A stretch of DNA of 34,228 nucleotides from Albidovulum sp. Lineage in GTDB: Bacteria > Pseudomonadota > Alphaproteobacteria > Rhodobacterales > Rhodobacteraceae. The notes under the pieces were generated by a model, which did no database searches, had not been told where the DNA came from, and saw only the letters and a program-made list of their open reading frames with translations. Positions 16,608 to 25,039 of the stretch are shown piece by piece. Both the position numbers and the translations under genes were made by a program. Numbering within the stretch: position 1 is the first letter of the stretch; each line of letters starts with the position of its first letter. Location of the stretch: positions 1-34,228 of the forward strand of contig JAUQYA010000108.1 of assembly GCA_030837785.1 (NCBI GenBank), given 5' to 3'.

Positions 16608-16626
16608 GACACGAGCCGCGTCCGCA

Positions 16627-18345
16627 TCACCTTCCTGGCGGATTTGTTCCGGGCTCGGCTTGTTCAACGGGGTTCGGCCCGGACGAGGTTTCAAACGCCG
16701 AAATCGCGTCCGGGATCGTGTCGAAGACTCGGGGCGGCGCAACCTTTTTCACCCTCAGCAGCGATTCCACGATCCGCCAACCTTTTTGCCTCGGATTGAC
16801 GACCCATAGCTCGATTCCGGCTTTGGCAAGTTCGTCCCGCACAGTGACCATCTTGTCGGCTGCGGAACTGTCGATTCCGGACGACGCGGTAGAATCCAAA
16901 ACGACGACCTGGATATCACGGCCGGCGCCAGTCGCTTTGCGGATCGCCTCGGCCAGGATTCTGGCGTTCAGAAAGACCAGCGGACCATATTGGTGAAGGA
17001 TGACCATACCCGGAATTTCGGCGGCTTCCGGGTGTTCGTCGATATCGACGAACCCGCCGGATGGCGTCCGTCCGACGGTCGCGGTCACTGGCTCGTGAAT
17101 CGCGTAGGCGAGCTTGAAAAGCGCCAGGACAACGCCGATCAGGACGCCCGGCAAGACACCGAATGCCAGGACACCCGCGAACGCGGCGGCGGCAATCAGG
17201 AACTCGTAGCGGCTGATCTGCCAAATGCCACGAAAGTAAGCGAGGTTCGAAACGCCGCCAAGCGCCACCATGATGATGGCGGCAAGGCTGCTCAACGGCA
17301 AATTCTGGAGCAGCGGCAAGAGAAACAGGATGGTCAGAACCGTCAACAGGCCAGCGAACAGATTTCCGGCCTGGGTCTTGCCGCCTGCCGCGATGCTGAT
17401 CGAGGTCGCGGTCAGCGACGCGGACAGCGCATGGCCTCCTCCCATCGCGGCTCCAATGTTCGCGGCGCCGAGAGCCAGAAGCTCCCGGTTTGGGTCGAGA
17501 CTGTCGCCGCTGTAGTCGGCGGCGCGCTTCAGGGGCGGCAGGGCCTTGGTATATCCCAGAAGAACGATCGCCAGAGCGCCGGATAGCAAGATGACGATCT
17601 GATCGCTGTCAAGCCTGGTTGGCAGCGCGAATCTGGGAAGTCCGCCCTCGACAACTCCCAGGACCGGAACACCGGCGTCGCTCAGTCCGAGAACGCCGCT
17701 GAGGACGATCGCGCCGACCAGAACGATCAGCGGGCCGGGCCAGCGGGGAACCACCCTGCGAAACAGGACAAGCGTCACGATACTGATCGCACCGGCGGCG
17801 GCGGTCGGTACGTGAGTCTCGGAGAGCGCATGCCGGAGATAGACCAACAGGCCCCAAAGTCCCGAAGGATGCTCATCGGGAGCAAGCCCGAGAAGCGTTA
17901 CGGACTGCTTGAGCAGCGTGAGCCAGATGATGCCCTCGGTAAACCCCTTGAGCACCGGATCCGGAACCAGGTCGGCGATCCAGCCCATTCTGAAAAAGTA
18001 AAACAGGATATACAGGAACCCGACAGTGACAGCCAAAGCGATGGTCAGGGCGAGAAACTCGTCCCGCCCCGTTGCAATCGAAGCCACGACGCCGCCAGAC
18101 AGGATGGCAACGGCGGCATCGGGACCAACGACCAGCACGCGCTGGCCGCCGAATATGGCATAGCCCACCAACGCCAATGGAAAGGTATAAAGCCCCACCA
18201 CCGGGTCGACGCCGGCAATGGCCGCTATCGACAGGCTGAGCGGAACGAGAACCGCCCATGTTGCAGCACCCGCCGCGACATCGCTCGGCAGCCAGGAGCG
18301 CCGATAGTCGGCGAGCCATTCGGGAACAGCGTCTCTCCAGGGCAT
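16627..18345 (-). CDS. SulP-family anion transporter with STAS domain
   Basis: The product has 572 residues. The N-terminal 400 residues hold the transport domain, with the SulP opening WLADYRRSWLPSDVAAGA and VDPVVGLYTFPLALVGYAIF. Later landmarks are VLVVGPDAAVAILSGGVV and GGGHALSASLTATSISIAAG. The C-terminal STAS domain (about 430-560) includes VILHQYGPLVFLNARILAEA and VVLDSTASSGIDSSAADKM. The family moves sulfate, bicarbonate, nitrate-like oxyanions or dicarboxylates across the inner membrane; specificity cannot be told from sequence by eye. It diverges from a second SulP gene across a 679-base gap. Given the sulfatase downstream of that gene, sulfate is an obvious candidate, but this is inference. 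Confidence 0.92.
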   Translation of the reverse strand: MPWRDAVPEWLADYRRSWLPSDVAAGAATWAVLVPLSLSIAAIAGVDPVVGLYTFPLALVGYAIFGGQRVLVVGPDAAVAILSGGVVASIATGRDEFLALTIALAVTVGFLYILFYFFRMGWIADLVPDPVLKGFTEGIIWLTLLKQSVTLLGLAPDEHPSGLWGLLVYLRHALSETHVPTAAAGAISIVTLVLFRRVVPRWPGPLIVLVGAIVLSGVLGLSDAGVPVLGVVEGGLPRFALPTRLDSDQIVILLSGALAIVLLGYTKALPPLKRAADYSGDSLDPNRELLALGAANIGAAMGGGHALSASLTATSISIAAGGKTQAGNLFAGLLTVLTILFLLPLLQNLPLSSLAAIIMVALGGVSNLAYFRGIWQISRYEFLIAAAAFAGVLAFGVLPGVLIGVVLALFKLAYAIHEPVTATVGRTPSGGFVDIDEHPEAAEIPGMVILHQYGPLVFLNARILAEAIRKATGAGRDIQVVVLDSTASSGIDSSAADKMVTVRDELAKAGIELWVVNPRQKGWRIVESLLRVKKVAPPRVFDTIPDAISAFETSSGPNPVEQAEPGTNPPGR

Positions 18346-19024
18346 TACCAGACCAGCCTTCCAACGACTTGGGTCACATCAGATCGTCTTCACCCGACTT
18401 TGGGCGACGCCCGGCATGCGAACCGTGCAATGCGGGAGGGGGCTTCTCTCGCTTCAATTTCCGCGCGGGTTTCGCGTGGGCGAACTGCCGGGAACCGGCA
18501 AGCCCCCGGCCAAGGTCCGGCAAGTATCATGGGCAGCGAAGAGAAAACACCCGCAGCCGTTGCCGTGACCGGCCCCCGCCTTCTTCCCCGATGCCCAGTA
18601 TCAGGAATCTAATCGTCTTTCGCAGCCGGGTTTGCGGCATTTGTCGCAATCCTCCACCGGCCGCCACTTTAAGAGTCAACCTGACGGACAAGAACCGACC
18701 AGGCTGCGGGAGTCGAGGGCGCGAGTCTGGCATGGAGGCAAGCACATGAATATTTGTGCTATTCGAACGAAAGCGGTGTGCGAACGTCTTGGGGCGTTCG
18801 CCGGCGGATATTTGGCGCCGGCCGCCAGCACCTGCATTCAGCCCGGCAACAGCTTACTCCCTCCGAAGGCCGGGCGCTGAGGCGGTGATCGCGCATGAGC
18901 CTCGCCTCCCGCCCTGCCTGCTGCCGCGCGCCCGTGCCGACGCTTGTCACGCGCAGGCCGATGCGGGCGCGGATCTTTCGGCAAGGCCCGGTTGCTTCGG
19001 CCAATGTCCCGGGCGCGTGGGCAG
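18346..19024. other. 679-base divergent intergenic region between two SulP genes
   Basis: No supported gene is seen; short frames on both strands are Arg/Pro/Ala-rich and lack ribosome sites. It must hold the control sequences of both SulP genes. The only structured signal found is the inverted repeat at 18741-18760, listed separately. Confidence 0.5.
18741..18760. promoter_or_regulatory. Inverted repeat AGCACA-N8-TGTGCT, possible operator
   Basis: AGCACA at 18741-18746 and TGTGCT at 18755-18760 are exact reverse complements around an AT-rich 8-base centre (TGAATATT). The spot is the most AT-rich in this intergenic region and lies 265 bases before the SulP/sulfatase gene set. The size and spacing suit a dimeric winged-helix regulator, but no regulator is assigned. 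Confidence 0.4.
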
Positions 19025-20770
19025 ATGAACAGCGCTGAGTATGTGAACCGGACTGGACCGGCCGCACGCAGCCTGAAGCCGGATCGCAAGTCGTTGTTCT
19101 CCGACCTTGTCGCCGCTTTGACGTTTTCGGTGGTCAACGTGCCCCAGGCGATGGGCGATGCGCTGCTGGCGACGGTCAATCCGGTGCTCGGGATCTTCAC
19201 GCTGATGGTCGCTGCGCCAGTCGGCGCCATCTTCAACAGTTCGGTCTTCATGAACGTGTCGAGCACCGGGGCGCTTTCGGTGGCCACCGGTGTCGTGTTG
19301 ATGGACTTCCCGGACGGGCAGAAGCTGCAGGCGCTGGCCGTGCTGGTGCTTCTGGTCGGCCTCATCCAGTTGCTGGCCGGCGTAATGCGGCTGGGCTTCC
19401 TGACCCGCTTCGTCTCCAACGCGGTCATGACCGGCTTTCTGAACGGCGTGGCGGTGCTGATCATCCTCGGCCAGCTGGGGAATCTGACCGGCTACCAAAG
19501 CCCGTTTTCGAACCGGGTTGCCCAAGCGCTGGATCTCGCTCTGCGGTTCAACCAGGTCAATGTGTGGATCACCATCATCGGCGCGCTGACGCTGGGATTG
19601 ATCGTTGCGCTGCTGTGGGTGAAGCCGTTGCAGCGCTTTGCCTTCATCATCGCCATCGCCGTGGCCACCGCGCTCCTGGCGATCCTGAGCCGGAACCCGG
19701 ATTCCGGCTTCTCTGTGGTGCCGGCGGTCGGGGACATCGCCTCCATTCCGCGGGCCTTGCCGCAGTTGCTTGTGCCCGATCTGTCGCTCTTTCCGGCGCT
19801 GGCGCTGCCGGCGCTGTCATTGGCCGTCATCGGCCTCGTCCAGGGCGCAGGCGTCAGCCAGGGCATCCCCAATCCGGATGGACGTTACCCCGACGTGTCG
19901 CGCGACTTCCTCGGCCAGGGTGCGGCGAACCTCGCCACCGGGCTGGTCGGCGGCATACCGGCGGGAGGCTCGGTCTCCGGCACGGCGCTGATCATGGGTG
20001 CGGGAGGCGGATCGCGCTGGGCCAACATCTTCGTCGGGTTCTTCGTGACCGCCATCGTGCTGCTGGCCGCGCCGCTGGTGGAACTGGTGCCGATGCCGGC
20101 CCTGGGGGCGTTGCTGGTCGTGGCCGGCTTTCAGGGCCTGCGCATGCCTCAGGCGCTTGTGGTGTGGAGAACCGGTACGATCTCGAGGGCTGTGATGGTG
20201 GCGACCTTCATCGCCACCTTGGCCATACCGCTGCAGTTCGCCGTGCTGTTCGGCGTGGCGCTGAGCGCGGCGCTGCACGTGCTGCGGCAGTCAAATAAGG
20301 TCGTCGTCACCCAGTGGGTGCTTCAGCCTCAGGGTTTCCCCATCGAGCAACCGGCGCCCGCGCGCCTGCCGAGCAACCAGCTGACCCTTTTGCAGGTCTA
20401 TGGCAGCCTGTTCTTCGCCGCGGCCAAGAACCTTGAGGAGATGCTCCCCAAGGCCGATGGAGCGGAGCGCGCGGTGCTCGCCATCAGCCTGCGCGGCAAG
20501 AGCGAGATCGGCAGCACCTTCATGACCGTGCTGAAACGCTACGGCGAGTCGCTGCGCGCCCACGGCAACAAGCTGATGCTGGTGGGCGTCGATCCGGCGG
20601 TGTGCAACCAGCTTGCCAAGACCGGCATGCTACAGACGCTCGGCGAGGAGAACGTATTCGTCGCCACGCCGCAGTTGGGCGCCGCGCTGAACCAGGCCGT
20701 GGCGGCGGCGGAAGCCTGGCTCCGGCAACCGCATCCAGACCCCGCACACTCATCAGGGATTCCGGCGTGA
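19025..20770 (+). CDS. SulP-family anion transporter with STAS domain (second copy)
   Basis: ATG 19025 gives 581 residues; an in-frame ATG at 19004 is possible and neither has a strong ribosome site. The transport domain begins SLFSDLVAALTFSVVNVPQA and contains SVFMNVSSTGALSVATGVVL and VGGIPAGGSVSGTALIMGAG. A STAS domain follows from about residue 450 (TLLQVYGSLFFAAAKNLEEM, LRGKSEIGSTFMTVL). It is clearly distinct from the divergent SulP at 16627-18345, so the pair is not a recent duplication. It heads the same-direction series with the DUF202 protein, maturase and sulfatase. It may import or export sulfate or another oxyanion. Confidence 0.92.
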   Translation: MNSAEYVNRTGPAARSLKPDRKSLFSDLVAALTFSVVNVPQAMGDALLATVNPVLGIFTLMVAAPVGAIFNSSVFMNVSSTGALSVATGVVLMDFPDGQKLQALAVLVLLVGLIQLLAGVMRLGFLTRFVSNAVMTGFLNGVAVLIILGQLGNLTGYQSPFSNRVAQALDLALRFNQVNVWITIIGALTLGLIVALLWVKPLQRFAFIIAIAVATALLAILSRNPDSGFSVVPAVGDIASIPRALPQLLVPDLSLFPALALPALSLAVIGLVQGAGVSQGIPNPDGRYPDVSRDFLGQGAANLATGLVGGIPAGGSVSGTALIMGAGGGSRWANIFVGFFVTAIVLLAAPLVELVPMPALGALLVVAGFQGLRMPQALVVWRTGTISRAVMVATFIATLAIPLQFAVLFGVALSAALHVLRQSNKVVVTQWVLQPQGFPIEQPAPARLPSNQLTLLQVYGSLFFAAAKNLEEMLPKADGAERAVLAISLRGKSEIGSTFMTVLKRYGESLRAHGNKLMLVGVDPAVCNQLAKTGMLQTLGEENVFVATPQLGAALNQAVAAAEAWLRQPHPDPAHSSGIPA

Positions 20771-20830
20771 CGTCCACTGGCACCATAGCTCACCTCGCGG
20801 CCAGGCCGCGCCCCGCACATGGAGATCGCG

Positions 20831-21274
20831 ATGAGTGAATCACCGGGCAATCCGAATGCCGACCGCTTCGATGTGCGCGTCACCGCCGACAGCCATTTCG
20901 CCTGGATTCGCACGCGGCTCGCCGTCGAACGCACCATGATGGCCTATCTGCGCACCTCCGTCTCGCTGATCGGTTTCGGCTTCGGCATCGTTCAGTTCGT
21001 GAACAATGTCCGTCAGATCTCGGGCGGTGATACGGTCCGCTATCCGAATGCCCATTGGTATCTGGGACTGGCGCTGATCTTCAGCGGCATCCTGGCTGCG
21101 GTCTTCTCGACCTGGGAGTATCGCAGGATGCTGCGCTACCTGTGGAGCGGTGGCTACGCGGCGATCGCCGGGCTGACCGCGGAACAGGAGCTGAAGCCCC
21201 TCTATGCCGTGTCGTTCGTGCTCATACTGACGGGCATCTTCGCATTCTTCGCCGTGCTGCTGAACTTTTTCTGA
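20831..21274 (+). CDS. DUF202 (YidH-like) membrane protein
   Basis: ATG 20831 follows GGAG at 20821-20824 and gives 147 residues; ATG 20819 in the same frame lacks a site. The hallmark FAWIRTRLAVERTMMAYLRT is followed by three membrane helices (VSLIGFGFGIVQFVNNV, YLGLALIFSGILAAVFSTW, AVSFVLILTGIFAFFAVLLN), the usual DUF202 form. Function is unknown for the family. It is sandwiched between SulP (60 bases upstream) and the sulfatase maturase (43 bases downstream) on the same strand, suggesting one transcript and a role as a partner of the transporter. Confidence 0.88.
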   Translation: MSESPGNPNADRFDVRVTADSHFAWIRTRLAVERTMMAYLRTSVSLIGFGFGIVQFVNNVRQISGGDTVRYPNAHWYLGLALIFSGILAAVFSTWEYRRMLRYLWSGGYAAIAGLTAEQELKPLYAVSFVLILTGIFAFFAVLLNFF

Positions 21275-21317
21275 TGCCTCATACCGCCAACCGGACCCCA
21301 CAAAGCTCGTATCACAG

Positions 21318-22781
21318 ATGAACGCACCTACTTCGGAAACCGCACACCCAACGTCGCCGCAGATGCCGGCGAACGGCCCGCCAGGTTTTCACCTGCTGGC
21401 CAAGCCGAGCGGCTCGACTTGCAACATCGACTGCACCTATTGCTTCTTCCTGTCGAAGGAGGCGCTCTATCCGAACGACCGGCACCGCATGTCGCAGCGG
21501 ACGCTCGAGGCCTATCTCCGGCAATTGCTCGAGTCGCATCGCGCCCCGCAGGTGACGGTGGCCTGGCAGGGCGGCGAGCCGACGCTGATGAAGCTCGATT
21601 TCTTCCGCCGCGCGGTCGAACTGGTCGAGCAATACCGCCGCCCCGGCCAGACGGTGCAGCACACCTTCCAGACCAACGGCCTGCTGCTCGACGACGAATG
21701 GTGCGCCTTCTTCAAGCAGAACAATTTTATTGTGGGCCTGAGCGTCGACGGCCCGCGCGAACTGCACGACACCTACCGCGTCGACCGCCGCGGCCAGGGC
21801 ACGTTCGACCTGGTGATGCGCGGCTGGCGCTTCCTGCGCAAGCACCAGGTCGACTTCAACATCCTTTGCACGGTGAACGCCGCCAACCAGCAGCACGGCC
21901 GCACCGTCTACCGCTTCTTCCGCGACGAGCTGGGCGCGAAATGGGTTCAGTTCATCCCGATCATCGAGCGGGCCACCGCGGAAACCATCGGCATCGCCAA
22001 CCAGGGCTGGAGCGAACATGCCGGCGAGAAGCGGCTGCTCTATACCCAGACCGGCAATCTGGTCACCGAGCGCACCGTCGGCGCCGAACAATACGGGCGC
22101 TTCCTGATCGACATCTTCGAGGAGTGGGTGCGCCGCGACGTGGGCCAGGTCTTCGTGCAACTGTTCGACGTCACGCTGGAGGCGTTCTTCGGCCGCCACC
22201 TGCTGTGCATCCATGCACCGACCTGCGGCTACGGCCCGGCGCTGGAACACAACGGCGACCTCTATAGCTGCGACCATTTCGTCGAACCGAAGTACAAGCT
22301 GGGCAACATCCACGAGACCCACATGCTGGCCATGGTGGCCTCGGACCAGCAGCGGAAATTCGGCGACGCCAAGCGCGATACGCTCACCGAGCAGTGCCGC
22401 AACTGCAAGGTCCGCAACTGGTGCAACGGCGGCTGCCCCAAAGACCGCTTCGCGTTGTCGCGCAGCGGCGAGCCCGGTCATAACTACCTCTGTCCAGGCC
22501 TCGAACTGTTCTTCACCCATACCGGTCCAACCTTCAACGTCATGGTGCAACTGCTGCGCCAGGGACGGGCACCGGCGGACGTGATGGCGTGGATCGCCGG
22601 ACAGGACGCGCAGCGCGGCGTCTATCAGCCTTGCCCCTGTGGCAGCGGCAAGAAGTTCCGCTTCTGCCACGGCGACAAGACGCCCGCCTCACCCTTCAGC
22701 CGTGTCAACCGCGAAACCGCGGCGGACCCGGAGGGAAGCAGATCTAACGGCCCGGAATCCCCCGTGCCGGACGTGTTGTAA
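21318..22781 (+). CDS. Anaerobic sulfatase-maturating enzyme (radical SAM/SPASM) with C-terminal SEC-C motif
   Basis: The product has 487 residues. The radical SAM cluster is CNIDCTYC (Cys35, 39, 42), followed by the SAM-binding VAWQGGEPTLM. The SPASM auxiliary-cluster cysteines appear in APTCGYGPALEHNGDLYSCD, CRNCKVRNWCNGGCPKDR and LCPGLE, the typical anSME set for two extra 4Fe-4S clusters. It would convert the sulfatase active-site cysteine to formylglycine in the cytoplasm without oxygen. Residues 438-452 add PCPCGSGKKFRFCHG, a SEC-C zinc motif (Cys439, Cys441, Cys450, His451), then a ~35-residue polar tail. The likely client sulfatase begins 14 bases after its stop. Confidence 0.93.
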   Translation: MNAPTSETAHPTSPQMPANGPPGFHLLAKPSGSTCNIDCTYCFFLSKEALYPNDRHRMSQRTLEAYLRQLLESHRAPQVTVAWQGGEPTLMKLDFFRRAVELVEQYRRPGQTVQHTFQTNGLLLDDEWCAFFKQNNFIVGLSVDGPRELHDTYRVDRRGQGTFDLVMRGWRFLRKHQVDFNILCTVNAANQQHGRTVYRFFRDELGAKWVQFIPIIERATAETIGIANQGWSEHAGEKRLLYTQTGNLVTERTVGAEQYGRFLIDIFEEWVRRDVGQVFVQLFDVTLEAFFGRHLLCIHAPTCGYGPALEHNGDLYSCDHFVEPKYKLGNIHETHMLAMVASDQQRKFGDAKRDTLTEQCRNCKVRNWCNGGCPKDRFALSRSGEPGHNYLCPGLELFFTHTGPTFNVMVQLLRQGRAPADVMAWIAGQDAQRGVYQPCPCGSGKKFRFCHGDKTPASPFSRVNRETAADPEGSRSNGPESPVPDVL

Positions 22782-22795
22782 CAAAGGAGAAGAAC

Positions 22796-24289
22796 ATGGC
22801 AGCCAAGAAACCGAACATCCTGGTTCTCTGGGGTGACGATATCGGCTGGTGGAACATCAGCTACAACAGCCGTGGCCAGATGGGCTACCGCACGCCCAAC
22901 ATCGACCGGGTGGGCAACGAGGGCGTGGCCTTCACGGACTATTACGGCCAGCAAAGCTGCACCGCCGGCCGCGCCGCCTTCATGACCGGCCAGAATCCGC
23001 TGCGCACCGGGCTGACCAAGGTGGGCATGCCCGGCGCGGATGCCGGGCTTCAGGCCGAAGATCCGACGATTGCCGAACTGCTCAAGCCCCACGGCTATGC
23101 GACAGGCCAGTTCGGCAAGAACCATCTCGGCGACAAGGACGAGTTCCTGCCGACGATGCATGGCTACGACGAATTCTTCGGCAATCTCTATCACCTCAAT
23201 GCCGAGGAAGAGCCGGAAGACCCCGACTATCCGAAGGATCCCGAGTTCAAGAAGCGCTTCGGGCCCCGCGGCGTGCTGCATTGCCATGCCGACGGCAAGG
23301 GCGGGCAGACGATCAAGGACACCGGGCCGCTGACCAAGAAGCGCATGGAGACCATCGACGAAGAGGTGACGGGCTATGCGCTGCGCTTCATCGATGCGGC
23401 GCACAAGGCGAACAAGCCGTTCTTCGTCTGGTACAACACGACGGGCATGCATTTCCGTACCCATTGCTCGGACAAGAACCGCGGCAAGAGCAACGGCCAG
23501 GGCGAATACAACGACGTGATGGTTGCCCATGACGAGAACATCGGCGTCATGCTCAACAAGCTCGACGAACTTGGCATCGCCGACGATACCATCGTCATGT
23601 ACTCGACCGACAACGGCGTGCACTACAACACCTGGCCGGATGCCGGCATCACGCCGTTCCGCTCGGAGAAGAACACCAACTGGGAAGGCGGCTGGCGGGT
23701 GCCGTGCTTCGTGCGCTGGCCGGGCAAGTTCAAGCCGGGCACGGTGCTCAACGGCATCGTCACCCACCAGGACTGGCTGGCGACCTTCCTGGCCGCCGCG
23801 GGCGAAACCGACATCAAGGAAAAACTGCTGGCGGGCCACAAGATCGGCGACCGGACCTACAAGGTGCACATCGACGGCTTCAACATGCTGCCCTATCTGA
23901 AAGGCGAAGTTAAGGAAAGCCCGCGGCAGTCGTTCTTCTACATCAGCGACGACGGCGACATCATGGCGATCCGGATGCAGGACTGGAAGGTCGTGCTGAT
24001 GGAGCAGCGGGCCAAGACGCTGCAATGCTGGCTCGAGCCTTTCGTCCGCCTGCGCGCGCCCAAGGTATTCAACTTGCGCCGCGATCCGTTCGAACGGGCC
24101 GATGAAAACTCCAACAGCTATTACGATTGGATGATCAGCCATGCCTACATCATCTATGGCATGCAGGCGGTGGTCGCGGCCCAGATCGAGAACTTCAAGA
24201 AGTACCCGCCGCGCCAGAAGCCCGCGTCCTTCAACCTCGATGCGGTGATGCGGACGCTCGAAGAGTCGAGCAGCAGCGCCAACCACTGA
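22796..24289 (+). CDS. Arylsulfatase-type sulfatase (formylglycine-dependent, Cys-type, no signal peptide)
   Basis: ATG 22796 follows an excellent AAAGGAGAAG, giving 497 residues. Family marks in order are LVLWGDDIGWWN (metal-binding Asp14, Asp15), SCTAGRAAFMTGQNPLRTGL with Cys55 as the residue to be oxidised, GKNHLGD, TTGMHFRTH and STDNGVHYN. The core motif is C-T-A-G-R, the alanine version of C-x-P-x-R. No signal peptide or membrane segment is visible, so the enzyme should act in the cytoplasm, consistent with maturation by the adjacent anSME. The substrate must therefore be imported or made inside the cell. A 10-bp hairpin lies just downstream. The ester substrate cannot be deduced. Confidence 0.93.
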   Translation: MAAKKPNILVLWGDDIGWWNISYNSRGQMGYRTPNIDRVGNEGVAFTDYYGQQSCTAGRAAFMTGQNPLRTGLTKVGMPGADAGLQAEDPTIAELLKPHGYATGQFGKNHLGDKDEFLPTMHGYDEFFGNLYHLNAEEEPEDPDYPKDPEFKKRFGPRGVLHCHADGKGGQTIKDTGPLTKKRMETIDEEVTGYALRFIDAAHKANKPFFVWYNTTGMHFRTHCSDKNRGKSNGQGEYNDVMVAHDENIGVMLNKLDELGIADDTIVMYSTDNGVHYNTWPDAGITPFRSEKNTNWEGGWRVPCFVRWPGKFKPGTVLNGIVTHQDWLATFLAAAGETDIKEKLLAGHKIGDRTYKVHIDGFNMLPYLKGEVKESPRQSFFYISDDGDIMAIRMQDWKVVLMEQRAKTLQCWLEPFVRLRAPKVFNLRRDPFERADENSNSYYDWMISHAYIIYGMQAVVAAQIENFKKYPPRQKPASFNLDAVMRTLEESSSSANH

Positions 24290-24299
24290 CGAGCCAAGC

Positions 24300-24324
24300 C
24301 CCCGATCGGCCCTGCCGATCGGGG
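24300..24324 (+). terminator. Hairpin after the sulfatase gene
   Basis: CCCCGATCGG and CCGATCGGGG form a perfect 10-bp stem around a 5-base loop (CCCTG), 10 bases after the sulfatase stop. No T-run follows, so it may be a Rho-assisted terminator or an mRNA-stabilising stem rather than a classical intrinsic terminator. It separates the sulfatase from the DUF1622 gene. Confidence 0.6.
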
Positions 24325-24508
24325 TGCGCCGGCCCCGTAGCCACCGGGCACATTGATCGACGGGTCCAGGCCGCTCCGGCGCGCCTGGGTCCCTTTCCTC
24401 CATGCCGGTTGCCAGGCGCTGCGGCCGTGCAAGCGGTGAGCGCCTTCCACGGGCGGCAGCCCGATCCGTTGCCGGGCTGCCGGCTCCGCCGCCAACCAGG
24501 AGACCGCC

Positions 24509-24859
24509 ATGCATGACTGGCTTGCATTCATCGCCTCGCACGTGATCGCGATCATCAACGCGATGGCGCTGCTGATCGTCGCCTTCGGCACGGCGCAGGC
24601 GTTCGCGCGCGTCATCCAGGCCACCTTGGCGCCGGCCGCCGGCAGGACCTTTCATGTGATCTACATCCAATACGCCCACTGGCTGGTCGGCGGGCTGACC
24701 TTCCAGCTCGCCGCCGACATCATCGAGACCGCCTTCTCGCCGACCTGGGAAGAAATCGGGCGGCTGACGGCCATCTCGGTGATCCGGACCTTCGTCAATT
24801 TCTTCCTCGAGCGCGACCTGGCCGAACAGGAGAAACGCGCCGCCGAATTGCAGCGATAG
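24509..24859 (+). CDS. DUF1622 membrane protein
   Basis: The product has 116 residues; ATG 24509 is preceded by AGGAG at 24496-24500. There are two or three hydrophobic segments: IIAIINAMALLIVAFGTAQAF-like at the start, the middle HWLVGGLTFQLAADIIET, and ISVIRTFVNFFLERDLAEQE at the end. The phrase LAADIIETAFSPTWEEIGRL and the RTFVNFFLERD ending are the recognisable DUF1622 features. The family has no known function. It lies 219 bases after the sulfatase, beyond a hairpin, so it may have its own start or be a read-through gene of the same cluster. Confidence 0.85.
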   Translation: MHDWLAFIASHVIAIINAMALLIVAFGTAQAFARVIQATLAPAAGRTFHVIYIQYAHWLVGGLTFQLAADIIETAFSPTWEEIGRLTAISVIRTFVNFFLERDLAEQEKRAAELQR

Positions 24860-24890
24860 GCCGCCGCCTGCCGGTTCCCGACACGGCGCC

Positions 24891-24906
24891 ACGCCGCGGC
24901 GTTTTC
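24891..24906 (+). terminator. Possible terminator after DUF1622 gene
   Basis: The 12-base palindrome ACGCCGCGGCGT at 24891-24902 is followed by a TTT run, 31 bases after the DUF1622 stop. The stem is short because the palindrome has no separate loop. Support is modest. Confidence 0.4.
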
Positions 24907-25039
24907 CATACCGGGTTTTGACGCTGGGACTCGCAGGGTATACCGGCGAAGTGACATTGCCTTGTGCGGCGGACTCCGGTCATGTCCAATGCGGCATCTT
25001 CCGGTTGCCCCGGCCGGCAACATCGTTGGGAAATTCAAA

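Noticed and set aside
16627..20770. Recent tandem duplication of SulP genes
   Set aside because: The two proteins differ throughout, including the conserved blocks, and point away from each other, so they are distinct family members.
22625..24892. Long minus-strand open frame of 755 codons across the sulfatase and DUF1622 genes
   Set aside because: It is antisense to two genes with clear family motifs and ribosome sites. Its product is His/Asp/Val-rich with no domain, as expected for a GC-rich shadow frame.
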